Origin: Olivibacter sitiensis DSM 17696
GTDB lineage: Bacteria; Bacteroidota; Bacteroidia; Sphingobacteriales; Sphingobacteriaceae
Length of the DNA stretch: 64,000 nt
NCBI RefSeq assembly: GCF_000427965.1
Contig: NZ_ATZA01000002.1
Span: 62,001 to 126,000, forward strand
Reading direction: 5' to 3'
The translations under genes and the position numbers were made by a program. Within the stretch, counting starts at the first letter, position 1. Each line of letters starts with the position of its first letter. Shown here piece by piece: positions 35,459-44,772 of this stretch. The notes beneath the pieces are model-generated. The model was not told where the DNA came from. It worked only from the letters and a program-made list of their open reading frames with translations, and made no database searches.

Positions 35459-36136
35459 TCAAAAGCCCGAACTGGCCTTTATCTCTGTCTTTCCATCCCG
35501 TCCGGGTGAACCAGAGTAAATTTGCCCTTGGGGTGTGCTCCCTAGTCGGCCATTTCCTACCCGTATGCCCGCCGCGATTTGGCTATAGACAATAGCTAGA
35601 TCACGTTGAGGCACTACCTTATAGCCACCCGCACGATTGTCTACACGTAGGTAATTGTCAGCTTTTTCATCATCAGTTTGTGGTTCTATCGCCGATTGCA
35701 AATAATAAAAGTTAACATTACCACCGTTCCCATTTGGAAAAGTTTTAAAACCATTATTCGCATCTCTTCCAGCGGTCAAGACATACAAGGACTTCAATTT
35801 ATCCAACCCCATATAGATATCCATATGGCTGCCGTTGTTCTTATTGTCAGTTCCAGTTATATAAGCTTTCCCCTCAATAAATGCGTGCTTGACCTTTAAA
35901 GTTACTTTTTTGGCCGATAAAAAAGAAAGTGTAGCCCTATCCTTCATGATCAGCGTATCGATGCTCAGCGTGAACGAAGAGTCTCTATTTCTAACTTGGA
36001 TGTGCTCTGTTTTTTTTCTACCTATTTCCAACTTATCCAAGTGCCGTATGCTGTCAACTTGTGCATGCAAAAAACTTGGCATAACTACTGACAAAAGCAG
36101 CAAGAGATATTGCAAAAACTTTTTCAATCGAACCAT
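35459..36136 (-). CDS. Exported hypothetical protein with Gly-rich C-terminus
   Basis: A 225-residue protein I do not recognise. The ATG at 36136 is preceded by a GGAGG-type ribosome binding site and gives a good signal peptide (cleavage near FLHAQ); the longer reading from 36199 is less likely. The mature part is beta-rich, with alternating polar and hydrophobic residues through about 130, then Gly/Asn-rich text with FPNGNGGNVNFYYL and, at the end, GNGRLGSTPQGQIYSGSPG, loosely like a collagen-type GxP spacing. Exported or cell-surface location is likely. Its stop lies 3 bp from the gldB stop. Confidence 0.65.
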   Translation of the reverse strand: MVRLKKFLQYLLLLLSVVMPSFLHAQVDSIRHLDKLEIGRKKTEHIQVRNRDSSFTLSIDTLIMKDRATLSFLSAKKVTLKVKHAFIEGKAYITGTDNKNNGSHMDIYMGLDKLKSLYVLTAGRDANNGFKTFPNGNGGNVNFYYLQSAIEPQTDDEKADNYLRVDNRAGGYKVVPQRDLAIVYSQIAAGIRVGNGRLGSTPQGQIYSGSPGRDGKTEIKASSGF

Positions 36137-36283
36137 AGTCTCACCTCCTCCTTCATCAAATGTAAAAAAACAGGCACAACTCCATCTCAATAGCCTCAAA
36201 CATCAAACCAAGTTGCGCCTGTAAAAATACACCTAAAAATCAATTCAATCTTTGGACAACTATGAACGCGAAAGGTTTAAGAA

Positions 36284-36318
36284 CAAAAAAACCATTGGCA
36301 AAACGAATTCACCAATGG
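36284..36318 (-). terminator. Terminator after the small membrane protein gene
   Basis: CCATTGG (36292-36298) and CCAATGG (36312-36318) form a 7-bp stem. On the minus strand it lies 27 nt after the stop at 36346 and is followed by TTTTTTTGTTC. Confidence 0.7.
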
Positions 36319-36345
36319 CTACTTTTTATTTTATTGTATTTCTAC

Positions 36346-36564
36346 TTATTTCATAATTCTGAACACGGCACGTAAGGCAATGACAACTCCTATAATCAAT
36401 AAAATATTGGAAATAGAAGTAAACAGAAATGAATCTTGGATAAATCTAAAGAATGTACCTGCAAGACCAAATATAACAGCAAACAATATTCCTATATAAT
36501 ATTCCGTCTTGTTCGCATTATTGTCCGTACTAACATGAGGTCTTTTTTCTACTGAACTTGCCAT
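36346..36564 (-). CDS. Small two-helix membrane protein, unknown function
   Basis: A 72-residue protein with a polar N-terminus (about 20 residues) and two predicted membrane helices (YYIGILFAVIFGLAGTFF and ISNILLIIGVVIALRAVF). No family recognised. The ATG at 36564 gives the whole protein, and the ORF is followed by a good terminator, which supports a real gene. It sits 50 bp from the acid phosphatase gene, in the same direction, which ends at 36615. Confidence 0.6.
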   Translation of the reverse strand: MASSVEKRPHVSTDNNANKTEYYIGILFAVIFGLAGTFFRFIQDSFLFTSISNILLIIGVVIALRAVFRIMK

Positions 36565-36614
36565 AAACTATTTTTTTGAAACAAAAATAAACATAATTGC
36601 GATATATAAAAGGA

Positions 36615-37394
36615 CTAAAAGCCAATTATCTTCTTCTTTCTCATTTCGGCTTTTTCTTCATCTGTCAAATTGCGCTTGCCCTCATACAATTCCTGTTCCC
36701 AATCGCCATACATGGGGTTTGGCAACACAATAAAAGAAACGCCAAACAAGAACCCCAAGCGGTTCACTTCATCAAAAGTCTCCTTTCCTTCCTGATAGAA
36801 TACCGTAGAGAAATCACTTAGGTTGTCCCCTACCAACAGCAAAACCTCATGCGTTTCCGAAACAAGATTTCTGCGCCTCTCCTTGTTGGAAACATCGCTT
36901 CTCAACAAGATATGCGCGGTATCTGCATCAGGAAGATCAAAATAACGAAGATTCTTAATGGTTGCATCCATCTCGCTTGGGTCTCTATTGCTAACATAGA
37001 AAACCTCCAAGCCTACAGAAGCAGCATATTTCAGAAAACTAGGCGCGCCCGGCACCGTATCTGCCTGTGCCAAGCCAGTCCAACGTTTCCACTCGTCAAG
37101 ACTAAAGCTACGATTTCGAAGAATATCCTCCCCGCTAGAAGGAGAGTTATCCAGCACAGTTTCATCGATATCTACTATAACCGCCTTCGGCCTGCTATCC
37201 ACACGCTTCAATTTTTGATCAAGGCTGAATCTGGCGGCGTTGTATGCCTGAAAACATAGTGCGCGATATTCTCCGGAACGTTGCTGCCAAAGCACTGCAT
37301 TGGTATAATCTCTACTTGGCTGTTGAGCAATACACAACGCTGGATACGTGCAGAAAAGCACAAACACCCATAGATATATTTGAAATAATTTCAT
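36615..37394 (-). CDS. 5'-nucleotidase / acid phosphatase of the e(P4) family
   Basis: A 259-residue exported HAD-superfamily phosphatase related to lipoprotein e(P4), which dephosphorylates nucleotides such as NMN and 5'-mononucleotides in the periplasm. A signal peptide (to about residue 24) lacks a convincing lipobox, so it is probably soluble. Motif I is VDIDETVLDNSPSSG near residue 73, motif II is YVSNRDPSEM near 132, and motif III/IV is LLVGDNLSDFS near 188. Catalytic aspartates are all present. It lies downstream of atpG and just after the ATP synthase operon terminator. Confidence 0.9.
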   Translation of the reverse strand: MKLFQIYLWVFVLFCTYPALCIAQQPSRDYTNAVLWQQRSGEYRALCFQAYNAARFSLDQKLKRVDSRPKAVIVDIDETVLDNSPSSGEDILRNRSFSLDEWKRWTGLAQADTVPGAPSFLKYAASVGLEVFYVSNRDPSEMDATIKNLRYFDLPDADTAHILLRSDVSNKERRRNLVSETHEVLLLVGDNLSDFSTVFYQEGKETFDEVNRLGFLFGVSFIVLPNPMYGDWEQELYEGKRNLTDEEKAEMRKKKIIGF

Positions 37395-37424
37395 ACGAAA
37401 TGGTTCAAAGTATTGAACTAAACA

Positions 37425-37453
37425 CGAAAGCCTCTAAATAATAGAGGCTTTCG
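37425..37453 (-). terminator. Terminator of the ATP synthase operon
   Basis: CGAAAGCCTCT (37425-37435) and AGAGGCTTTCG (37443-37453) form an 11-bp stem with a 7-nt loop, 39 nt after the atpG stop. On the minus strand TGTTTAGTTC follows, so the T tract is weak. Confidence 0.65.
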
Positions 37454-37491
37454 ACAGATTATATTTATATAAAACTGTGTCTTGCTTCTGC

Positions 37492-38379
37492 CTAGCCTTC
37501 TGAAAGCGCAGCAGCACCACTTACAATCTCCGTCAACTCCGTAGTAATAGCGGCCTGCCTAGCTCTATTATAAGATATTTTCAATGACTTCAGTAGTTCA
37601 CCAGCATTATCTGTTGCTTTGTCCATTGCTGTCATCCGTGCTCCGTGCTCTGAGGCGTGCGAATCCAAGACCGCTTTGTACAACTGGATTTTAATCGACT
37701 TTGGTATCAAATCTCGGATTATTCTGTCTTGAGAAGGTTCCAAGATATAATCGACAGATACGCCATCGGTTTCTACATGCTCGTTATCCAAAGCTTGTAA
37801 AGGCAGCAACTGCTCTGTTGTCAATACCTGTACCGCTGCGTTCTTAAATTGGTTATATACAAGTTCTACGCGATCGTATTTTCCTTCCGCGAAATCGTGC
37901 ATCACCTTATCGGCCAATTCGGAAACATGTTCAAAATCCAGATTGGCGAACAGATCGGTATTCTCACCTAAAATCTGGTAATCGCGCCGACTAAAAAAAT
38001 CGTACCCTTTCTTACCGACAGTAATCAAGGTGACTTTGCCATTTTCCTTCTGTTTACTATACTTCGTGTTAATGAGAGTGCTAGTCGCTTTTATGACATT
38101 CATGTTAAACGCGCCAGCCAAGCCCCTATTGGAAGCAACAACAATAACCAATATATTCTTTGGGCTTCGCTGCTCCATGAAAGGAGAAAGTCCCCCTTCT
38201 GCAGTTGCGGACAAATTGGAAAGAATCTCTCTCAATTTCTCCGCATAGGGCCTCATTTGAACGATAGCATCTGTCGCACGTTTTAGCTTAGCGGCAGAGA
38301 CCATCTTCATGGCTTTCGTAATTTGCTGCGTTGAGGTAATTGAAACAATTCTATTTCTAACTTCCTTTAAGTTTGCCAT
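37492..38379 (-). CDS. atpG: F1F0 ATP synthase gamma subunit
   Basis: A 295-residue central-stalk subunit that rotates within F1. It shows the typical ends: NLKEVRNRIVSITSTQQITKAMKMVSAAKLKRA at the start, and SEHGARMTAMDKATDNAGELLKSL and RARQAAITTELTEIVSGAAAL at the C-terminus. It is the last gene of this operon; atpD (beta) and atpC (epsilon) are not in the window, as is usual for Bacteroidota where they lie elsewhere. Confidence 0.97.
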   Translation of the reverse strand: MANLKEVRNRIVSITSTQQITKAMKMVSAAKLKRATDAIVQMRPYAEKLREILSNLSATAEGGLSPFMEQRSPKNILVIVVASNRGLAGAFNMNVIKATSTLINTKYSKQKENGKVTLITVGKKGYDFFSRRDYQILGENTDLFANLDFEHVSELADKVMHDFAEGKYDRVELVYNQFKNAAVQVLTTEQLLPLQALDNEHVETDGVSVDYILEPSQDRIIRDLIPKSIKIQLYKAVLDSHASEHGARMTAMDKATDNAGELLKSLKISYNRARQAAITTELTEIVSGAAALSEG

Positions 38380-38473
38380 CTTTGTTTATCTAGACATCGG
38401 ATAGTAGCCATCAGACAAAGGTATTTCTTAACTCCTTATCAAACCAGCTACTACCTTTAGCACTAATACTCTA

Positions 38474-40048
38474 TTAATAATTTTCCGCAGTTTCCTTAGC
38501 TACTTTATCAAGTACGCCAGTGATTTCTTCGTTGAATTTACCGGCTTTCAACTCCTTCAATACTTCTGGATACCGCATTTCCAATTGCTCAAGGTATAGT
38601 CGCTCGAAGTCTTTTACCTTATTCACCGGAACTTTTCTGAACAAGCCCTTCACTCCGGCATAGATAATGGCCACTTGTTTCTCAACCGGCATTGGCGAAA
38701 ACTGTCCTTGTTTCAAAATCTCCACATTGCGACGCCCTTTGTCGATCACCCCTTGGGTAGCGGCATCCAAATCGGATCCAAACTTGGCGAATGCTTCCAA
38801 TTCCCGATACTGAGCCTGATCCAATTTAAGCGTACCCGCAACTTTCTTCATGGATTTAATTTGGGCACTTCCCCCAACACGTGACACCGAAATACCCACA
38901 TTGATGGCCGGACGTACACCAGCATTGAACAAGTTCGATTCCAAGAAAATTTGCCCGTCAGTAATCGATATTACATTGGTTGGGATATAAGCTGAGACAT
39001 CCCCTGCTTGTGTCTCGATGATCGGTAAAGCGGTCAATGACCCCCCGCCTTTCACAATATCCTTAATAGAATCTGGCAAATCGTTCATAGACTGCGCTAT
39101 TTTGTCCGAAGCATTGATCTTAGCAGCACGCTCTAATAAGCGACTGTGCAGATAAAAAACATCACCAGGGTAGGCCTCACGTCCAGGAGGACGACGCAGC
39201 AAGAGAGAAACCTCACGATAAGCCACTGCTTGCTTTGACAAGTCATCATACACAATCAAAGCTGGACGTCCGGTATCGCGGAAAAACTCGCCAATTGCCG
39301 CACCAGCAAAAGGAGCGTAAAACTGCATTGGAGCAGGATCTGCAGCTGAAGCAGACACCACAATTGTGTACGCCATAGCTCCATTTTCTTCCAAGGTACG
39401 AACGATATTCGCTACCGTAGAATTCTTTTGGCCAACAGCTACATATATACAGTAAACAGGGTTTCCTGCTTCATAAAATTCCTTTTGGTTAATGATGGTA
39501 TCAACACATACCGCCGTTTTACCTACCTGACGGTCACCAATAACCAATTCACGCTGTCCCCTACCAATAGGAATCATGGCATCTATTGCCTTAATCCCTG
39601 TTTGCAAAGGCTCGTTAACAGGTTGACGAAAAATAACGCCAGGTGCCTTACGTTCTATTGGCATTTCGTAAGTCTTTCCGGTTATTGGCCCCTTTCCATC
39701 AATAGGTTGTCCAAGCGTATTTACAACACGACCCAGCAGTCCCTCACCTACATTGATAGATGCAATTTTCTTTGTACGCTTAATGGTATCACCTTCCTTA
39801 ATCTCATCGGACGAACCGAGCAATACCACCCCTACGTTATCCTCTTCAAGGTTCAAAACGATACCTTGCAATCCGTTTTCGAATTCAACCAATTCCCCTG
39901 ATTGAACTTTGGTTAGGCCGTATATACGAGCAATACCATCACCCACCTGGAGTACGGTACCAACTTCCTCGAGTTCGGCTTCTGATTTGAAGTTCGATAG
40001 CTGCTCCCTCAAGATCGCCGATACTTCATCTGGTCTTACCTCTACCAT
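38474..40048 (-). CDS. atpA: F1F0 ATP synthase alpha subunit
   Basis: A 524-residue F1 subunit that forms the catalytic hexamer with beta. It has the Walker A loop [18 protein letters not shown] near residue 173, the conserved arginine-containing motif [16 protein letters not shown] near 380 and the standard C-terminal domain. The start at 40048 gives the usual [16 protein letters not shown] opening. Its gene lies between atpH (46 bp) and atpG (94 bp). Confidence 0.98.
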   Translation of the reverse strand: MVEVRPDEVSAILREQLSNFKSEAELEEVGTVLQVGDGIARIYGLTKVQSGELVEFENGLQGIVLNLEEDNVGVVLLGSSDEIKEGDTIKRTKKIASINVGEGLLGRVVNTLGQPIDGKGPITGKTYEMPIERKAPGVIFRQPVNEPLQTGIKAIDAMIPIGRGQRELVIGDRQVGKTAVCVDTIINQKEFYEAGNPVYCIYVAVGQKNSTVANIVRTLEENGAMAYTIVVSASAADPAPMQFYAPFAGAAIGEFFRDTGRPALIVYDDLSKQAVAYREVSLLLRRPPGREAYPGDVFYLHSRLLERAAKINASDKIAQSMNDLPDSIKDIVKGGGSLTALPIIETQAGDVSAYIPTNVISITDGQIFLESNLFNAGVRPAINVGISVSRVGGSAQIKSMKKVAGTLKLDQAQYRELEAFAKFGSDLDAATQGVIDKGRRNVEILKQGQFSPMPVEKQVAIIYAGVKGLFRKVPVNKVKDFERLYLEQLEMRYPEVLKELKAGKFNEEITGVLDKVAKETAENY

Positions 40049-40094
40049 GGTCTTTATATTTGAGTTTTATTTTTGTAAAAAATTAAATTACCAA

Positions 40095-40634
40095 TCAGCT
40101 TAACTGAAAACTACGACTTAGTCTATTCAGCTTTCCAGACACGCTAGCATCTATTCGCTGATCACCTATTTGCAGTATAAAACCTCCTATAAGTGACGAA
40201 TCAATTGCTGTATTCAGTTTAACTTTTCCGTTATAGGCCTCCGCAATCTGGCTTGACAATGTCGACTTTACCTTATCCGAAAGTGCAACAGCCGAAACAA
40301 CATCGGCTATTATGATATGTTCATATTCGTTGTACTGTATTCCAAATTCCTTAGTGATAGCTAATAAAAGAGATGCTCTTCCTTTCTTCACCATCAATTT
40401 AAGAAAATCAACAATAATTGGTTCTACCCTCCCATCGAAAATTGCCAGTAAAACATCCATCTTCTTTTTGATAGGAACAATGGGATTGGCCAGCACTGCC
40501 TTGAGTTCGGTATTAGCCTTCAAAAGATCTGCTATCGCATCCATGTCGGACTTGAACGTATCTACTTTCTGCATTTCTTTGGCCAAATCGAGCAATGCTT
40601 TGGCATATCTAGAAGCTACTTTAAATTCTGACAT
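40095..40634 (-). CDS. atpH: F1F0 ATP synthase delta subunit
   Basis: A 179-residue peripheral-stalk protein joining F1 to the b subunit. It begins with VASRYAKALLDLAKEM, the usual AtpH helix, and ends with SSLIGGFILQIGDQRIDASVSGKLNRL, the C-terminal signature. It is 9 bp downstream of atpF, so translation is probably coupled. Confidence 0.95.
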   Translation of the reverse strand: MSEFKVASRYAKALLDLAKEMQKVDTFKSDMDAIADLLKANTELKAVLANPIVPIKKKMDVLLAIFDGRVEPIIVDFLKLMVKKGRASLLLAITKEFGIQYNEYEHIIIADVVSAVALSDKVKSTLSSQIAEAYNGKVKLNTAIDSSLIGGFILQIGDQRIDASVSGKLNRLSRSFQLS

Positions 40635-40643
40635 CTTTATCGA

Positions 40644-41138
40644 TTAATTCAATTTTACTTCTTTCAGCAGCTTGTCTACCAATACTTCCTGCTTTACCTG
40701 ATCAGAAAGCTCAGATTCAAGTATTTTACGCGCTATTGCTATAGACAGTGTAGACACTTGATCTTTCACCTCCGATATAGCGATGGCCTTTTGGTTATTA
40801 ATTTCCAATTTAGCATTTTCTATCAATCGGGCTCCTTCTTTCTGTGCCAGATCTTTAGCGTCTTTAAGCATTTGATCTTTAATCTGCTTTGCTTCTTTCA
40901 AAATAAGATCACGTTCCTCTCTAGCTTTCTTCAAGAGTTGTTCGTTTTCACTGGTCAATCGAGACATTTCGGCCTTGGCCTTTTCGGCTGCATCCAATGC
41001 ATCTTCAATAGAACGCTCCCGTTCGCCTATAGCTTTCATCACAGGCTTCCAGGCAAATTTCCCTAACAGGAATAGCAAGATGAGAAATGAAATCGTATTC
41101 CAAAACAGAAGGCCAATCTCTGGGGTCAGTAAATCCAT
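40644..41138 (-). CDS. atpF: F1F0 ATP synthase b subunit
   Basis: A 164-residue peripheral stalk protein. One membrane helix (LLFWNTISFLILLFLLGKFAWKPV, residues 10-33) is followed by a long charged coiled coil with repeated Glu/Lys/Ala heptads. It is standard in length. It follows atpE after a 146-bp spacer that carries a strong hairpin. Confidence 0.95.
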   Translation of the reverse strand: MDLLTPEIGLLFWNTISFLILLFLLGKFAWKPVMKAIGERERSIEDALDAAEKAKAEMSRLTSENEQLLKKAREERDLILKEAKQIKDQMLKDAKDLAQKEGARLIENAKLEINNQKAIAISEVKDQVSTLSIAIARKILESELSDQVKQEVLVDKLLKEVKLN

Positions 41139-41226
41139 TGTTGTATATTATTGTATCAAAAAACTATTAATAATTCCTTTTCGGCTAATTGTTGCAATTT
41201 TAATTTTGGGAAGCTCAATCAAATCA

Positions 41227-41260
41227 AGGATCCACTTCCGGCAACCCCATGGTGGATCCT
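41227..41260 (-). promoter_or_regulatory. Hairpin between atpE and atpF
   Basis: AGGATCCAC (41227-41235) and GTGGATCCT (41252-41260) pair perfectly over 9 bp. It lies 24 nt after the atpE stop on the minus strand. The rest of the 146-bp spacer is AT-rich and has no reading frame. A partial terminator or an RNA-stabilising structure would help to make more c subunit than b subunit. Confidence 0.6.
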
Positions 41261-41284
41261 CGTTTTCAGTTTACTCCTAGATTA

Positions 41285-41494
<210 letters not shown>

Positions 41495-41528
41495 TTATTT
41501 TTAAAGTTTAACAAAAAATTGTTCATAA

Positions 41529-42695
41529 TTAGTGGTGGTCAGCAGCATGTTCTTCTACCGCCATACCGATAAACAAGGCGCTCAGTATAGTAAAGATAAA
41601 TGCTTGTATAAAAGCCACCAAAAGCTCGATAGCGCCAATAAATACGGCAAAAAATATGGACGCAGGTGCCACAGCCAATGAATTGAAAATGAAGATCAAA
41701 CAAAGGAGAGACAACACCAAAATGTGCCCTGCTGTTATATTTGCAAAAAGACGAATCATCAAGGCAAAAGGCCTAGATATAATACTAATCATTTCGACGG
41801 GAATCATCAGCGGCTTCAACCACCAGGGCACTGGGGGATTAAAAATATGTCCCCAATAATACTTATTGCCGTTGAAATTAATCAAGATCATCGTAAACAT
41901 AGCTAAAACCAACGTAGTCGCTATATTACCCGTCACGTTCGCCCCTCCAGGAAAGAAAGGAACTAAACCAAGCATATTGTTTATCCAAATAAAGAAAAAG
42001 ACGGTCAATAAATAAGGCATAAAGCGCTCATACTTATAACCTAGATTTGGACGCGCGATATCATCACGCACAAACAAAATGATAGGTTCTATTAAAGACT
42101 GAAAACCTTTAGGTGCTTTCCCCTCGCGTTTTTTATAGGCATTAGCCACCGAAATAAATATCACTAACAACAATGCCACGGAAAAGAAGACGGAAAACAC
42201 GTTCTTCGTAATCGAAAAGTCAAGCGGCCGTTCATTAGTGATCACATCTTTTCCCTTTTTATTTTTTTCGTGACTCACATATGAGCCATGCTCAGCTTCC
42301 TCATTGGCATAGTAAATCTTGCCATGCGCCTGCACAAAACGCATCCCTTTTACCTCAACGACCTTGCTCCCATCATCGTTCAGTTCAAAAGCCTTGGAGC
42401 TAAACGTTACCAACCCATTGTGGGTATATAAAATGATCGGAAGATATAGTCCTTTCCAATGCTCGCCTTCTCCCCAAAAGTGAAAAACATGCGAATCGCC
42501 TATGTGGTGAAATATAAATTCCGTTATGTTGAATTTCTCCTCTCCATGTTCCTTCGATACACTTTCGATATGTGCACTTTCACCTTCATGCGACGCATGC
42601 ACATCTTGTGCCATTACAGCGCCAAACAGGCAGAAAAAAGCGAGAAAAGCGGTCAAAAAATATTTTTTTGAAATCAAAAACGGCCTATATTTCAT
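41529..42695 (-). CDS. atpB: F1F0 ATP synthase a subunit with His-rich N-terminal extension
   Basis: A 388-residue membrane subunit with the proton half-channels. The core (from about residue 170) has the usual motifs PIILFVRDDIARPNLG, MPYLLTVFFFIWINN and PFALMIRLFANITAGHI with the essential Arg. It starts with a predicted signal peptide (about residues 1-30) and a polar domain of about 135 residues holding about 13 histidines, not present in the 271-residue E. coli protein. Such extensions are usual in Bacteroidota. Confidence 0.95.
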   Translation of the reverse strand: MKYRPFLISKKYFLTAFLAFFCLFGAVMAQDVHASHEGESAHIESVSKEHGEEKFNITEFIFHHIGDSHVFHFWGEGEHWKGLYLPIILYTHNGLVTFSSKAFELNDDGSKVVEVKGMRFVQAHGKIYYANEEAEHGSYVSHEKNKKGKDVITNERPLDFSITKNVFSVFFSVALLLVIFISVANAYKKREGKAPKGFQSLIEPIILFVRDDIARPNLGYKYERFMPYLLTVFFFIWINNMLGLVPFFPGGANVTGNIATTLVLAMFTMILINFNGNKYYWGHIFNPPVPWWLKPLMIPVEMISIISRPFALMIRLFANITAGHILVLSLLCLIFIFNSLAVAPASIFFAVFIGAIELLVAFIQAFIFTILSALFIGMAVEEHAADHH

Positions 42696-42709
42696 CTATC
42701 CAACGATTT

Positions 42710-43105
42710 TTAAGAATTCTTTTGGTCGCGCAAGTTACTCAACAAACCAATAAGTTCAAAGACCGAAAACAATAAAACCAAAGAAAAATAACTAAAAGCG
42801 AAAACCGTTTGATTATCACTATATTTCTTTAGGTAAAAAACTGGAAGTAGCATGGCAAACAGCATCTTAACAATAATTCCAGAAAGAATAGCTACTGTGG
42901 CTGTTTGTCCGCCCTTCTGTATCCCAAAATAAGACACACCATAGGCTACAAGCACAATTATAAATAGAAATCCAAATACAAGCCAATAATGAGGAACTTT
43001 TTCTATGTAAGGGAAGATAGTGCTGTCAATAAGCACCGAAAATATCGCTATCAATACACCATAAATAAGATATACAGGGAGAAAGAAACGCTGCAAAAAC
43101 CTCAT
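42710..43105 (-). CDS. AtpI-like membrane protein of the ATP synthase operon
   Basis: A 131-residue protein with four predicted membrane helices: YLIYGVLIAIFSVLI, YWLVFGFLFIIVLVAYGVSYF, ATVAILSGIIVKMLFAMLLPVF and FSYFSLVLLFSVFELIGLL. It resembles the AtpI-type helper of ATP synthase in position and topology, not in a clear motif. It overlaps the AtpZ-like gene by 4 bp and precedes atpB by 14 bp, so it is surely part of the operon. Confidence 0.7.
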   Translation of the reverse strand: MRFLQRFFLPVYLIYGVLIAIFSVLIDSTIFPYIEKVPHYWLVFGFLFIIVLVAYGVSYFGIQKGGQTATVAILSGIIVKMLFAMLLPVFYLKKYSDNQTVFAFSYFSLVLLFSVFELIGLLSNLRDQKNS

Positions 43106-43332
43106 TTTTTCTGATTGTCCTTCTTGATTATTGATCTAATCGTACTCACCAAACTCAATACTACACCGAGCAACGAAAATACGATGGTAAAAACCCCCAC
43201 CTCCCCCGATCTGGAAGTGTCTATTTTATATCCTATAAAAGTCAATATACCTATTACGGCTATCATCTGGAATCCTACACCCGTATAATAGGCATAGTTC
43301 TTAGCGTTATTTTTTATATCGTCCTTATCCAT
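43102..43332 (-). CDS. AtpZ/AtpI family protein
   Basis: A 76-residue two-helix membrane protein at the head of the ATP synthase operon. The segment YAYYTGVGFQMIAVIGILTFIGYKID and the second helix VGVFTIVFSLLGVVLSLVSTIRSI match the AtpZ/AtpI family, thought to help c-ring assembly or to handle magnesium at the complex. The stop overlaps the next gene by 4 bp. Confidence 0.85.
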   Translation of the reverse strand: MDKDDIKNNAKNYAYYTGVGFQMIAVIGILTFIGYKIDTSRSGEVGVFTIVFSLLGVVLSLVSTIRSIIKKDNQKK

Positions 43333-43363
43333 TTTCGATGCCGATTTCTATTCCTCGACTTTG

Positions 43364-43398
43364 CAAAGGTAGTAAATTGAGAAGCTAAAGCTAACAAA
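43364..43398 (-). promoter_or_regulatory. Promoter of the ATP synthase operon
   Basis: On the minus strand TTTG (43395-43398), a 23-nt spacer and TACCTTTG (43364-43371) match the Bacteroidota consensus. The leader to the ATG at 43332 is about 25 nt. Confidence 0.6.
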
Positions 43399-43435
43399 CA
43401 ATATATGCTGTCTCAGGGATCAGCCAGCTTTGCGT

Positions 43436-44626
43436 CTAGTCTAAATACCAATCCTTATATCGTTTCAAGGCTTCTAAGAAATAATAATCAGCATAAATGA
43501 TCGGAATGTCGATCTCGGAATTGAGAGGTAAGGCACCCGTGCTGTGCATCAGCAAAAAACCACCATTTTCTTTGGGTTGCGACCTGTAAGCATCGCTAGC
43601 TAAGGAGCGGATCATGGTTTCTGCTGCATCTACATATTCCTTTTGCTTCGCTTTTTTGGAATACTGACCAAGCTCTAGAAGGGCCGATGCTATCAATGCT
43701 CCTGCGGATGCGTCCTTAACGGCATATGGAATAAAGGGGGCATCAAAATCCCAAAATGGTATCTTATCTTCGGGCAAGTCCGGATGATTCAGTATAAAGT
43801 TAGCCACGGCCTTTGCCTGCCTCAGATACTTCTTATCCTTGGTACTCCGATACATGAGTATATAGCCATATAAAGACCAGCCCTGTCCCCTCGCCCATGC
43901 AGAGCTGTTGGCCGCACCCTGCCACGTCGCTTTCCGCAACACTTCTCCCGTCTCAGGGTTGTAGTCTACAACATGATAGGAACTTCCATCGGGTCTGAAA
44001 TGATTCTTCAATGTGGTATTGGCATGCGTAATGGATATATCCTTGAACTTCTTATCTCCCCCCTGCTCACTTACCCAATTGAGTAACTCCAGGTTCATCA
44101 TATTATCAATAATCACCGGATACTCCCAGTATTTGCTCTTGTTCCATGATTGAATTGCCTTAACGGCAGGCCTATAACGCGTAGACAAGGAAGCGGCCGA
44201 CTCGAATAGGATATCTTTATAAGATGGTTCAGCAGTAATACGGTAGGCATTGCCAAAGCTGCAGAACATCATAAATCCCAGATCGTGATTTCCAGTATAT
44301 GTCTTATTAGGAGAGATTACCTCAAGGGCCCGTATCGCCTCTTTCTTTATCGCTTCGTCTTTCGTTTGTTCATATATATACCACAAAGAACCTGGGTAAA
44401 AGCCGCTGCACCACCATTGGATATCACGTGAATCTACCTTTCCAGTCTTCGGGTCATAAGCTTGTGGCATTTTGTCCGAGGGAATATTAGAGGCTAACAA
44501 CTTGTATTGACTATTGGCAAACTGGAAGTTTTCTTCAATCAATTTGGCCATTTCTTTTTCTTGCGCAAAACAAGGGAGTGTCAACATTGACATGGCAACC
44601 AAGCCTTTTACGAACAAACCTTTCAT
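43436..44626 (-). CDS. Exported glycoside hydrolase family 88 (unsaturated uronyl hydrolase)
   Basis: A 396-residue protein that should remove unsaturated uronic acids from oligosaccharides made by polysaccharide lyases. It has a signal peptide (cleavage near CFAQ) and an alpha/alpha-barrel pattern with NHDLGFMMFCSFGNAYRIT near residue 118 (the family Asp), WQGAANSSAWARGQGWSLYGY near 235 and YYFLEALKRYKDW at the end. No polysaccharide lyase, SusC/SusD pair or regulator lies next to it, so it seems to be a lone gene. It is divergent from nothing; the glycogen operon ends 146 bp upstream. Confidence 0.88.
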   Translation of the reverse strand: MKGLFVKGLVAMSMLTLPCFAQEKEMAKLIEENFQFANSQYKLLASNIPSDKMPQAYDPKTGKVDSRDIQWWCSGFYPGSLWYIYEQTKDEAIKKEAIRALEVISPNKTYTGNHDLGFMMFCSFGNAYRITAEPSYKDILFESAASLSTRYRPAVKAIQSWNKSKYWEYPVIIDNMMNLELLNWVSEQGGDKKFKDISITHANTTLKNHFRPDGSSYHVVDYNPETGEVLRKATWQGAANSSAWARGQGWSLYGYILMYRSTKDKKYLRQAKAVANFILNHPDLPEDKIPFWDFDAPFIPYAVKDASAGALIASALLELGQYSKKAKQKEYVDAAETMIRSLASDAYRSQPKENGGFLLMHSTGALPLNSEIDIPIIYADYYFLEALKRYKDWYLD

Positions 44627-44772
44627 CTATATGTAACAGATATGTGTTTAAAATAAGCTATTAACACCACTAAAATAGTTCAATAAATGGCTATTGCAAA
44701 TGAATATACCTACGCAACCGTTTGCGTTATTTTTCTATGCGCTATTTATCATAGAGAGGAGAAAATATCCAC

